Below are positions 1 through 10,084 of a stretch of 40,310 nt of DNA, one piece after another (within the stretch, counting starts at the first letter, position 1; each line of letters opens with the position of its first letter). A program made the position numbers and the translations under genes. The stretch is from Pseudomonadota bacterium. GTDB taxonomy: Bacteria; Pseudomonadota; Gammaproteobacteria; Burkholderiales; Thiobacillaceae. Where the stretch lies: assembly GCA_030690985.1 (NCBI GenBank), contig JAUYFG010000047.1, positions 1 to 40,310 of the forward strand, in the 5' to 3' direction. The notes beneath the pieces were generated by a model. It had not been told where the DNA came from, did no database searches, and was given only the letters and a program-made list of their open reading frames with translations.

Positions 1-72
1 CGCACGGATCAGGTCGTCTTTTTCGCCAACACTGAGTCGGTCAAGGTCGGGCAGGGCTTCCATGAACCGCAT
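1..72 (-). CDS. N-terminal fragment of a putative IS66-type transposase, truncated by window edge
   Basis: Minus-strand reading MRFMEALPDLDRLSVGEKDDLIRA..., open to the window edge; resembles IS66 TnpC N-termini (LPDLxxLxxxEKDxLIRA). Only 24 codons visible. Confidence 0.45.
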   Translation of the reverse strand, partial: MRFMEALPDLDRLSVGEKDDLIRA

Positions 73-181
73 TATCCACTTCAACAACCATTTCTAACAC
101 TCGGAATAAACAGGTTTTTTCTGCCTACCTGAGTAGTTACGGCTAACTTGCCTTTAACCCCCAGTTAGATTGACGAACTGG

Positions 182-201
182 ATTCCCGCCTGCGCGGGAA
201 T
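182..201. repeat. dRS3-like inverted repeat ATTCCC-N8-GGGAAT
   Basis: attcccGCCTGCGCgggaat read directly; matches the Neisseria dRS3 consensus ATTCCC-N8-GGGAAT. Confidence 0.6.
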
Positions 202-243
202 GACGGTATTTACCCACTGAGAATCACATAGAGCCGTAAACCC

Positions 244-3200
244 ATGCGCATCCTCCACGTCGAAGACAACCCGGTCGATGCCGATCTGACGCGGCGGCTG
301 CTGGCCCGCCTGGCGCCGGATATCGGCCTTGAGTCCGCGCCCAGCCTGGCGGCGGCGCGGGAATGCCTGCAAGACCCCAGCCGTTACGACCTGGCCCTGG
401 TGGATTTGAAACTGACCGATGGCTCCGGCCTGGAACTCCTGGCGGAAATACGGGAACGGCGGCTGCCGCTGGCGGTGGTCATGCTCACCGGTTCCGGCGA
501 CCAGGAAGCGGCCATCGCCGCCCTTCAGGCGGGGGCCGACGATTACCTCAGCAAGAGCCACGCTGCCCTGGAGCGCCTGCCCGCCACCCTGCGCGATGCC
601 TGGAAGCGCTTTCACGAAGCCAGTGCCCGCCGTTCGCATTCCCTGCGCGTGCTCTATGCCGAGCACAATGCCGCCGACGTCGATCTGACGCGACGCCACC
701 TGGCTCGCGCTGCCCCGCACATCCGCCTGACCGTGGTGCCCGATGCGGTTCAAGCCCTGGCCAGCCTGCCCCCCGATAAGCACACGCCGGCGGCCTATGA
801 CGTGGTGTTGCTGGATTACCGCCTGCCCGGCCTGGATGCCCTGGAAGCGGTCAAGACCCTGCTCATCGAACGGGGCCTGGATATTCCCATCGTGATCGTC
901 TCCGGCCAGGGCAGTGAGGACGTGGCGGCGCAGGCCATCCACCTCGGCGTTGACGATTACATCTCCAAGCACTCCGGCTACCTGCATGAACTGCCGGCGA
1001 TTCTGGAAAAGGTGCATCGCCAGACGGAATTGCTGCGCGAGCGGAGCACCTTGCGGGAAACTTCGCAGCGCCTGGACTATGTGCTCGCGGCCAGTCCGGT
1101 GATCCTCTACACCCTGCGTCTGGACGGCGACAAAGCGACCCCCACCTGGGTCAGCGGCAACATCACCCGGCTGCTCGGCTATTCGGTCGAACAGGCGTTG
1201 CAAGCAGGGTGGTGGCGCGCCCATCTGCATCCCGACGACCGCGCCGCCGCCCTGGCCAGCATGGCCACCCTGGCAGCCACCGGGCAGCTCGCGCACGAAT
1301 ACCGGTTTTTCGACGGCAATGCCCAGACCCGCTGGATACACGACGAATTGCATCTTTCTCACTCGACTGATGGACAGGCCGGCGAAGCAATCGGCGCCTG
1401 GCGCGACATCACCGAGGCCAAGCTGGCCGAACAGTTGCAACAGACCCGGATCGCCGTGCTCGACGGCCTGGTGGCCAACCAGCCGTTGCATGGAATCCTC
1501 AAGGAAATCGCCACCCGTCTGGAACAGATGCACCCGGAAATGCGGGTTTCCATCCTGATTCGAGAGCCGAGTAATGGGCGCCTCTACACCGGCGCGGCGC
1601 CCAGTCTGCCGGCCTTCTACAACGCCGCCGTGAACGGCCTGGAACCCGAGATCGGCCAGGGCTCCTGCGGCACTTCGGCGGCGCTGGGCGAGGCGGTGAT
1701 CGTGGCGGATATCCGCAGCCATCCCTACTGGGCGCTTTACGCCGATCTTGCCGATCGGGCCGGTTTGCGCGCGTGCTGGTCGATCCCGTTCAAGGACGAG
1801 GCCGGCCAGGTGCTGGGCACTTTCGGGATTTATTACGCGCAACCACGCATTCCGATTCAGGCCGAACTCGACCTGATCGGCGAATTCGCCCGCATTGCCG
1901 GGCTCGCGGTGGCGCGGGTGCGCGCTGACACCACCTTGCGCCAGGCGGCGGCGGTGTTCGAGAGCACCCGCGAGGGCGTGGTCATCACTGACCTGGCGCC
2001 GCACATCCTCACCGTCAACCGCGCTTATACCGAGATCACCGGCTACGAAGAGGCGGAAGTGCTGGGACGGAATCCCAGCCTGCTGAAGTCCGGGCGCCAG
2101 GATGCCGCCTTCTATCAGACGCTCTGGGCCAGCGTCCGGGAGGCCGGGTACTGGCAGGGCGAAATCTGGAACCGACGCAAGAACGGCGAGCTCTATCCCC
2201 AGTTGCTCACCATCAGCACGGTTTACGACGCCGAGGGCCTGCCCAGCCACTATGTCGGCGTCATGACCGACATCAGCCAGTTAAAGCAGTCCGAAGCGCG
2301 CCTGGAACATCTGGCCCACTACGACCCGCTCACCGACCTGCCCAATCGCCTGCTGATCCAGTCCCGCCTGGAACATGCGCTGGAACGTGCCGAGCGGCAG
2401 CGGCAGCAGGTTGCCGTGCTGTTCCTCGACCTCGACCGCTTCAAGGACGTCAACGACAGCCTCGGCCACCCGGTCGGCGACGAACTCCTGGAGGCCCTGG
2501 CGCGGCGCCTGGGCGAGCGCTTGCGGGAAGGCGACACCCTGGGCCGCCTGGGCGGTGACGAGTTCCTGGTGGTGCTGGAAAATCTGGAGCACCCGGAAGA
2601 TGCGGCGGCGGTCGCCCAGACCCTGATCCAGTTGCTGGAGCGGCCTTTCACCCTGCCCAGTGGCCATGAGGTCTATGTCGGCGCCAGCATCGGCATCAGC
2701 CTCTATCCGAACGATGGCGCCAGCGTGACCGAGCTGATCAAGTATGCCGACGTGGCCATGTACCAGGCCAAGGAACAGGGCCGCAATACCGCCCGCTTCT
2801 ACACCCCCGCCCTGACCGTGGCGGCCAACGAGCGCCTGGACATGGAAGCCCGCCTGCGCCGGGCTCTGGCCAAGGGCGAATTCGTGCTGCATTACCAGCC
2901 GCAGTTGGCTACCCAAAGCGGCGCCCTGATCGGCTGCGAAGCCCTGGTGCGCTGGAACTCGCCCGAGGAGGGCATGATTTCCCCCGCCCGTTTCATCCCC
3001 CTGGCGGAGGAAACCGGCCTCATCGTGCCCCTGGGGGAATGGGTGCTGCGCACCGCCTGCACCCAGGCCAAGGCCTGGCTGGATGCCGGAATGCCGCCCT
3101 TGCTCATGTCGGTCAACCTGTCCGGTCGCCAGTTGCAGCAGCGCGATGTGGTGCAGCGCGTGGCCGCCATCCTCGAAGAAACCGGCCTGCCCGCCGATCG

Positions 3201-3594
3201 CCTGAAACTGGAACTGACCGAAAGCATGATCATGGGGCGCGGTGAACAGGCGGTGGCATTGCTGCATGCGCTCAAAGCGCTGGGTTTGTACCTGTCGATC
3301 GACGACTTCGGCACCGGCTACTCCTCGCTCGCCTACCTCAAGCGCTTCCCCATCGACGAACTCAAGATCGACCAGGGCTTCGTGCGCGACATCCCGCACG
3401 ATCTCAACGACACCGAGATTGCCGCCGCCATCATCGCCCTGGCCCGCAACCTGAATCTGAAAGTCATGGCGGAAGGCGTGGAAACCCGCGAGCAACTGGA
3501 TTTCCTCACGCGCCAGGGCTGCCACGCCTATCAGGGCTATCTGTTCAGCCGCCCCGTGCCCGCCGACGAGTTCGCGCGCCTGTCGAGATCGTAG
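244..3594 (+). CDS. Multidomain signalling protein: two receiver (REC) domains, PAS, GAF, PAS, GGDEF and EAL
   Basis: ORF of 1116 aa; REC motifs (HVEDNPVDADL, LALVDLKLTDGSG), GAF-like block, LGGDEFLVVL (GGDEF), GCEALVRW (EAL), DDFGTGYSSL. Confidence 0.93.
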   Translation: MRILHVEDNPVDADLTRRLLARLAPDIGLESAPSLAAARECLQDPSRYDLALVDLKLTDGSGLELLAEIRERRLPLAVVMLTGSGDQEAAIAALQAGADDYLSKSHAALERLPATLRDAWKRFHEASARRSHSLRVLYAEHNAADVDLTRRHLARAAPHIRLTVVPDAVQALASLPPDKHTPAAYDVVLLDYRLPGLDALEAVKTLLIERGLDIPIVIVSGQGSEDVAAQAIHLGVDDYISKHSGYLHELPAILEKVHRQTELLRERSTLRETSQRLDYVLAASPVILYTLRLDGDKATPTWVSGNITRLLGYSVEQALQAGWWRAHLHPDDRAAALASMATLAATGQLAHEYRFFDGNAQTRWIHDELHLSHSTDGQAGEAIGAWRDITEAKLAEQLQQTRIAVLDGLVANQPLHGILKEIATRLEQMHPEMRVSILIREPSNGRLYTGAAPSLPAFYNAAVNGLEPEIGQGSCGTSAALGEAVIVADIRSHPYWALYADLADRAGLRACWSIPFKDEAGQVLGTFGIYYAQPRIPIQAELDLIGEFARIAGLAVARVRADTTLRQAAAVFESTREGVVITDLAPHILTVNRAYTEITGYEEAEVLGRNPSLLKSGRQDAAFYQTLWASVREAGYWQGEIWNRRKNGELYPQLLTISTVYDAEGLPSHYVGVMTDISQLKQSEARLEHLAHYDPLTDLPNRLLIQSRLEHALERAERQRQQVAVLFLDLDRFKDVNDSLGHPVGDELLEALARRLGERLREGDTLGRLGGDEFLVVLENLEHPEDAAAVAQTLIQLLERPFTLPSGHEVYVGASIGISLYPNDGASVTELIKYADVAMYQAKEQGRNTARFYTPALTVAANERLDMEARLRRALAKGEFVLHYQPQLATQSGALIGCEALVRWNSPEEGMISPARFIPLAEETGLIVPLGEWVLRTACTQAKAWLDAGMPPLLMSVNLSGRQLQQRDVVQRVAAILEETGLPADRLKLELTESMIMGRGEQAVALLHALKALGLYLSIDDFGTGYSSLAYLKRFPIDELKIDQGFVRDIPHDLNDTEIAAAIIALARNLNLKVMAEGVETREQLDFLTRQGCHAYQGYLFSRPVPADEFARLSRS

Positions 3595-3664
3595 GTTGGG
3601 CAAAGCGTAGCGTGCCCAACGATCAAGCGTGGATGTTGGGCACGCTACGCTTTGCCCAACCTAC
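3591..3664. repeat. REPIN-like inverted pair, family A (GTAGGTTGGGCAAAGCG...)
   Basis: gtaggttgggcaaagcgtagcgtgcccaac ... gttgggcacgctacgctttgcccaacctac; each arm is GTAG plus its own hairpin (GTTGGGCA/TGCCCAAC). Confidence 0.85.
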
Positions 3665-3683
3665 ACCGCCACAGCGCAGCTCA

Positions 3684-3699
3684 TGTTGCAACCGCACAA
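3684..3699. promoter_or_regulatory. Candidate PhaR-type operator half-site upstream of phaA
   Basis: TGTTGCAACCGCACAA; reverse complement TTGTGCGGTTGCAACA closely matches TTGTGCG-CTGCAACA upstream of the phasin gene. Confidence 0.35.
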
Positions 3700-3778
3700 T
3701 TAGCCGGATAGGGCTTTTTTATCCACGTTAGAATCCACGGCGGGGGAGGAAGCGTTCCTTTTCTTCAGGAGACTTCCA

Positions 3779-4963
3779 ATGTTCAACGATGTGGTCATAG
3801 TGGCTGCGGGACGTACCGCTGTAGGTGCATTCGGCGGTGCGCTGGCGGGGATTCCGGCCAGTGAATTGGGTGCGCGGGTCATCAAGGCCTTGCTCGCCCG
3901 CGCCAATCTGCAAGCCGGGCAGATCGACGAGGTGATTCTGGGCCAGGTGCTGCAAGCCGGCGTCGGCCAGAATCCGGCGCGGCAGGCGGCGCTGGCGGGC
4001 GGTTTGCCGGATAGCGTCTCCGCGCTGACCATCAACAAGGTCTGCGGCAGCGGCCTGAAAGCGGTGCACCTGGCGGCTCAGGCGGTGCACTGCGGCGATT
4101 CCGGCATCGTCATCGCCGGCGGCCAGGAAAACATGAGCCTTTCCCCGCATGTCCTGCCCAGGTCGCGTGACGGCCGCCGCATGGGCAACTGGGAACTGGT
4201 CGATACCCTGATACAGGACGGCCTCTGGTGCGCCTTCAACAACTGCCACATGGGCATCACCGCCGAGAACATCGCCGATCAGTACGGGTTCACCCGTGCC
4301 GACCAGGATCTGTTCGCCGCGACATCACAGCAACGCACCGAAGCGGCGCAGCAGAACGGGCATTTCGACGCCGAGATCATTCCGGTCGAGATTCCGCAGC
4401 GCAAGGGCGACCCCGTCGTTTTCGCGCGGGATGAGTTTCCCCGCGCCGGCGCGACCGCCGAGGGCCTGGGCAAGCTGAAACCCGCCTTCAAGAAAGACGG
4501 TACGGTGACTGCCGGCAATGCTTCCGGCATCAACGACGGCGCCGCCGGCGTGGTGGTGATGTCCGGCGCGATGGCCAGGCAGTTGGGTTTGACGCCGCTG
4601 GCGCGCGTGGTCAGCTTCGGCAGTGCCGGAGTGGACCCGGCGATCATGGGCACCGGCCCGATTCCCGCCGTGCGCAAATGTCTCGACCGCGCCGGCTGGT
4701 CAGCCAAGGATCTGGACATGATCGAGGCCAACGAGGCGTTTGCCGCGCAGGCCATGTCGGTGAACAAGGAACTCGGCTTCGACCCGGTCAAGGTCAACGT
4801 CAGCGGCGGCGCGATTGCCATCGGCCATCCGATCGGCGCTTCCGGTGCGCGCATTCTGGTGACGCTGCTGTATGGCATGCAGCGTAGCGGTGCGAAAAAA
4901 GGTCTCGCCACCCTGTGTATCGGTGGCGGTCAGGGCGTGGCCCTGGCGGTTGAACGGATTTGA
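3779..4963 (+). CDS. phaA: Acetyl-CoA acetyltransferase (beta-ketothiolase)
   Basis: 394 aa; NKVCGSGLKAVHLA active-site Cys, SGGAIAIGHPIGASGARI, LCIGGGQGVALAVE; upstream of phaB. Confidence 0.93.
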   Translation: MFNDVVIVAAGRTAVGAFGGALAGIPASELGARVIKALLARANLQAGQIDEVILGQVLQAGVGQNPARQAALAGGLPDSVSALTINKVCGSGLKAVHLAAQAVHCGDSGIVIAGGQENMSLSPHVLPRSRDGRRMGNWELVDTLIQDGLWCAFNNCHMGITAENIADQYGFTRADQDLFAATSQQRTEAAQQNGHFDAEIIPVEIPQRKGDPVVFARDEFPRAGATAEGLGKLKPAFKKDGTVTAGNASGINDGAAGVVVMSGAMARQLGLTPLARVVSFGSAGVDPAIMGTGPIPAVRKCLDRAGWSAKDLDMIEANEAFAAQAMSVNKELGFDPVKVNVSGGAIAIGHPIGASGARILVTLLYGMQRSGAKKGLATLCIGGGQGVALAVERI

Positions 4964-5035
4964 CCCAATTACCCATTAGCCGAGACGCCGAGGGCGACCC
5001 ATGTGTAGCGCAGCAGCCTGCCTCGTGGGGCATGT

Positions 5036-5105
5036 GTAGCGCAGGCGTCCCGCCTGCCTCGTGGGGCTGATTAGATGAACGGTGCAGGCGGGACGCCTGC
5101 GCTAC
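5036..5105. repeat. REPIN-like inverted pair, family E (GTAGCGCAGGCGTCCCGCCTGC)
   Basis: gtagcgcaggcgtcccgcctgc ... gcaggcgggacgcctgcgctac; preceded by a degenerate direct copy at about 5000-5030 (catgtgtagcgcagcagcctgcctcgtgggg). Confidence 0.8.
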
Positions 5106-5149
5106 ATGTACGCCTCGCTAACGGACAATGTGATTAAAAGGAAAAGAAC

Positions 5150-5896
5150 ATGAACGGATTGAATGGAAAAACAGCCCTCGTCACCGGCGGCACCGGCGGC
5201 ATCGGTAGCGCCATCTGCGTGAAACTGGCCCAGGCCGGCTGCAGGGTGGTTTCCACCTATATGGACGAAGCCCAGGCCAATGAGTGGCAAGCGAAGATGG
5301 CCGCCGCCGGCTACGACATGGCGCTGGTCAAGTGCGATGTATCCAACTTCGACGATTGCAAAGCGATGGGCGAGCAGCTCAATAGCGATTTCGGTGGCGT
5401 CGATGTGCTGGTCAACAACGCCGGCATCACCAAGGACGGCACCTTCCGCAAGATGGGGCCCGATCAGTGGAATGCCGTGCTCGATGTGAACCTGGTTTCG
5501 GTGTTCAACGTCACCAGGCAGTTCATCGACGGCATGCTGGGCAAGAACTGGGGCCGCGTGATCAATATTTCCTCGATCAACGGCCAGAAAGGCCAGTTCG
5601 GCCAGACCAACTACGCCGCCGCCAAAGCCGGGATGCATGGTTTCACCATGTCCCTGGCGCAGGAAACGGCGAAGAAGGGCATCACCGTCAACTCCATTTC
5701 CCCCGGCTACATCGGCACGGAAATGGTGATGGCGATTCCCGAAGAGGTGCGCAACGGAATCGTTGCGCAAATACCCGTGGGCCGTCTCGGCAAACCGGAG
5801 GAGATCGCCGCCCTGGTGGCCTTCCTGGCCAGCGAGGATGGCGCTTTCATCACCGGTGCCAACATTGCGGCCAATGGCGGCCAGCACATGTGTTGA
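5150..5896 (+). CDS. phaB: Acetoacetyl-CoA reductase
   Basis: 248 aa SDR; TGGTGGIGSAICVKLAQAG, NNAGITKD, SSINGQKGQFGQTNYAAAKAGMHGF, ANGGQHMC C-terminus. Confidence 0.93.
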   Translation: MNGLNGKTALVTGGTGGIGSAICVKLAQAGCRVVSTYMDEAQANEWQAKMAAAGYDMALVKCDVSNFDDCKAMGEQLNSDFGGVDVLVNNAGITKDGTFRKMGPDQWNAVLDVNLVSVFNVTRQFIDGMLGKNWGRVINISSINGQKGQFGQTNYAAAKAGMHGFTMSLAQETAKKGITVNSISPGYIGTEMVMAIPEEVRNGIVAQIPVGRLGKPEEIAALVAFLASEDGAFITGANIAANGGQHMC

Positions 5897-5958
5897 TGCT
5901 TTGAATGACGCCGACGGCCGGTGCCGTTGGTGTGTGTTGTTTCTGGGGGGGAGCCCAA

Positions 5959-6426
5959 ATGACCACCGAACGCCTGATCAAGAAGTATCCCAATCGGCGC
6001 CTCTACGACACCGAGGAAAGTCGCTACATCACCCTGGCCGAGGTGAAGGATCTGGTCATGCATACGGTGCCCTTCCGCGTGGTCGACTCGCAAAGCGAGA
6101 CCGACATCACCCGCGCGATCCTGCTGCAAATCATCATGGAACAGGAGTCCAGCGGTAACCCCCTGTTCACCGCCACCATGCTGGAGCGGTTCATTCGCTT
6201 CTATGGCGACAGCACCCAAGCCGCGTTTACCGCCTTTCTCGAACAAAGCCTTGATCTGTTCATCAAGCAGCAACGTATGTTTGCCGAACAGATGCAGGGG
6301 GGCTGGAGCGGGAATCCGATGGATTTCTGGATGAAACTCGGACAGCAGAACATGGGCTTCTGGAAAGATATGGAAGAGGCCCACCGCAGTTCAGTGCAGC
6401 CCGGCGGCGACAAGCCCAAAACCTGA
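5959..6426 (+). CDS. phaR: Polyhydroxyalkanoate synthesis repressor PhaR
   Basis: MTTERLIKKYPNRRLYDTEESRYITLAEVKDLV...; classic PHB/PHA accumulation regulator DNA-binding domain. Start taken at ATG 5959, not the ORF-track 5905. Confidence 0.92.
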   Translation: MTTERLIKKYPNRRLYDTEESRYITLAEVKDLVMHTVPFRVVDSQSETDITRAILLQIIMEQESSGNPLFTATMLERFIRFYGDSTQAAFTAFLEQSLDLFIKQQRMFAEQMQGGWSGNPMDFWMKLGQQNMGFWKDMEEAHRSSVQPGGDKPKT

Positions 6427-6473
6427 AACGGTAGTCAAGCGCCACTGGATGCCGGCAAGCCGCCTCAATAGTC

Positions 6474-6546
6474 GTAGGTTGGGCAAAGCGAAGCGTGCCC
6501 AACATGGCGACGGGTTGTTGGGCACGCTTCGCTTTGCCCAACCTAC
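6474..6546. repeat. REPIN-like inverted pair, family A
   Basis: gtaggttgggcaaagcgaagcgtgcccaac ... gttgggcacgcttcgctttgcccaacctac. Confidence 0.85.
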
Positions 6547-6632
6547 GTCTCATTCCATGCTTCAGCGAGGCCGCTTGCCAAACCAGGTTCTTTTTTCCCG
6601 AGGAGTGTTGACAGCCGAAAGGCGCCTGGGTA

Positions 6633-6663
6633 TTGTGCGCTGCAACATTGGTGCAGCGCACAA
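6633..6663. promoter_or_regulatory. Candidate PhaR operator upstream of phasin gene
   Basis: Perfect 12-bp inverted repeat TTGTGCGCTGCA-acattgg-TGCAGCGCACAA, about 45 nt upstream of the phasin ATG. Confidence 0.5.
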
Positions 6664-6705
6664 ATGGCAAGTTACCCGGTTTACTCAACTTTCAGGAGCA
6701 TCACC

Positions 6706-7077
6706 ATGCAAGTCATCGAAATCATCGAAAAAAGCAACGAAACCGTTCTGGAAGCCGTTCGCAAGATCACTGAACTGAACCTGCGCACTTTCGACAAGCT
6801 GTTCCAGCAACAATCCGAAATGGCCGCGTTCTACATGGACGCCAGCGCCCGCGGCATGGAACTCATGACCAAGGCCAAGGGTTACCAGTATCTGATGGCC
6901 GGCCAGACCACCCTCGCTCGCGAACTCGGCGAGCGCAACATGGCTGCCGTGCGTACCGGCATGACCGATGTCTATGCCACCAGCAGCGAATACAGCAACC
7001 TGATTCAGGAAGGCATCAAGCTGGCCCAGGAACAAGTGACCCAGGTTTCCGGCGCGGCCATGAAAGCCGCCGCCTAA
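6706..7077 (+). CDS. Phasin family protein
   Basis: MQVIEIIEKSNETVLEAVRKITELNLRTFDKLFQQQSEMAAFYMDAS...; phasin-like amphipathic helices, next to phaR. Start ATG 6706 after ggagcatcacc. Confidence 0.85.
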   Translation: MQVIEIIEKSNETVLEAVRKITELNLRTFDKLFQQQSEMAAFYMDASARGMELMTKAKGYQYLMAGQTTLARELGERNMAAVRTGMTDVYATSSEYSNLIQEGIKLAQEQVTQVSGAAMKAAA

Positions 7078-7081
7078 GTAA

Positions 7082-7142
7082 AAAAGCGCGTCCTGCTCCT
7101 CCTGCGTCCGTGCGGCCTTTGGCCAATCGGGCGCTTTTTTAT
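7082..7142 (+). terminator. Probable terminator of the phasin transcript, T-tract interrupted by the following element
   Basis: Arms aaaaagcgc ... gcgctttttt after the phasin stop codon. Confidence 0.5.
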
Positions 7143-7287
7143 GGCTCTGTTCGCGTCTTCCGTTGAATCTGGGTTCATTCGAGGGTGTTCCCGTAGGAGC
7201 GGGCTGGCCCGCTATAGGGCGGCGGCTAACGCGGGCACGCCCGCTCCTACGTTCGGGATCGTTCCAACGGAAGACGCGAACAGAGCC
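7143..7287. mobile_element. 145-bp MITE-like element with 23-bp perfect terminal inverted repeats and 8-bp TSD (TTTTTTAT)
   Basis: TIRs GGCTCTGTTCGCGTCTTCCGTTG (7143-7165) / CAACGGAAGACGCGAACAGAGCC (7265-7287); flanks TTTTTTAT at 7135-7142 and 7288-7295. Confidence 0.85.
7193..7250. repeat. REPIN-like inverted pair, family B (GTAGGAGCGGGC), inside the MITE
   Basis: gtaggagcgggctggcccgc ... gcgggcacgcccgctcctac. Confidence 0.8.
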
Positions 7288-7458
7288 TTTTTTATTGGCG
7301 GCTGCATCCACGCGGAAGGGTGGACTGGTCGATGCCGCCATCCAGTTTCCCCCCCGCCTTTATGCGTGACTCTTGGCCGCAATGATGACAAGCTGCCCCG
7401 CTGAGGCGCAGCTCGAAGCCTTGCGTTATCCAAGGACCATCACCTTATCGAGGCCGCC

Positions 7459-8936
<1,478 letters not shown>

Positions 8937-8940
<4 letters not shown>

Positions 8941-9677
8941 GGGAAGAACTGCCCATCCTCTACCGCGACGACTGGCTGATTGCTGTCCACAAGCCTGCCG
9001 GCTTGCTGGTGCATCGCAGTGATCTGGATCGCCACGAAACCCGCTTTGCCCTGCAAATCCTGCGCGACCAGATCGGTCGCATGGTGTGGCCGGTGCATCG
9101 GCTCGACAAAGGCACCTCCGGGGTTTTGCTGTTCGCCCTGGATCGCGATGTGGGGCGGGCCTTGAACGGCCAGTTCGAGCGGGGAGAAGTCGATAAAACC
9201 TACCTCGCCGTGGTGCGCGGCCATCCGCCGGAAAGCGGCGAGATCGACCACCCGCTAGCGCGCATGGCGGACGAACATGCCGGCATCGTGGGCGGTCCGG
9301 CACAAACGGCGCTGACCCGCTACCGGCGTCTCGCCACGGTGGAGTTGCCGTACCAGGTGGATCGCTACCCGAGCAGTCGCTATGCCCTGATGGAACTGAA
9401 GCCGCTCACCGGCCGCCGGCACCAGTTGCGCCGCCACCTGAAGCACATTTCCCACCCCATCATCGGCGATGCCACCCACGGCAAGGGGCGCCATAACCGG
9501 CTGTTTCAGGCCTTGTTCGGGTGCCGGCGACTGTTGCTGGCAGCGACGGAGATGCGCCTGAGCCATCCGATCAGCGGTGAGGCGCTGCACCTGGCGGCGC
9601 CGCCGGCCGAGGATTTCATGGCCGTGTTGGAACGGCTTGGCTGGCGTGTCGGGCATCTTGGCGGCGGATTCAAGTAA
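8937..9677 (+). CDS. RluA-family pseudouridine synthase, TruC-like (tRNA pseudouridine 65 synthase)
   Basis: LYRDDWLIAVHKPAGLLVHRS, PVHRLDKGTSGVLLFAL, ELKPLTGRRHQLRRHLKHISHPIIGD; GTG start overlaps the zwf stop (GTGA). Confidence 0.87.
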
Positions 9678-9789
9678 CGCCGGCCTTTTCAACGGCGCGC
9701 AAATACAGAAGTCGCCGGAATCCGGTGGTGAGTTGGGTTTGATGATCGGCCGGGTCTTTACTGTGCGTAGAGGCGAAGGGGCAATGAGT

Positions 9790-9801
9790 GGGGGGGGGGG
9801 G
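9790..9801. repeat. Homopolymeric G12 tract
   Basis: agt-GGGGGGGGGGGG-cga read directly; about 285 bp upstream of hsdM. Confidence 0.9.
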
Positions 9802-10084
9802 CGACTTACGACACGGAAGCGATGTCCAGGCTACACCGTCATGACGGTCAGCTACCTGGTATCGAGCCGTCGTTGAAATAATTGAGGCGGATGCCGGGTC
9901 ATCGGCCGGAACTGCCTGTTGCCCAGACGGGGCTGAATGTAAGAAATGTCCTGCCAGCAGTCTTTCGTCTGTTGTGCGTGGCCGCTGGCCCATGGCTCCA
10001 ACCTAATAATCAGGCCTCGTCCTACCAGGTAGCGTGAATACAATGCGCGCTTGGCTTAGATCGGCTATTCGTAACAACGAGAAC

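Noticed and set aside
154-2250. Long minus-strand ORF opposite the GGDEF-EAL gene (also 2281-3603)
   Set aside because: Antisense shadow ORFs of a high-GC gene; compositionally biased with no recognisable domains, while the plus strand has clear domains.
3779-7077. Complete PHA biosynthesis operon
   Set aside because: No phaC synthase is visible in the window; only phaA, phaB, phaR and a phasin are supported.
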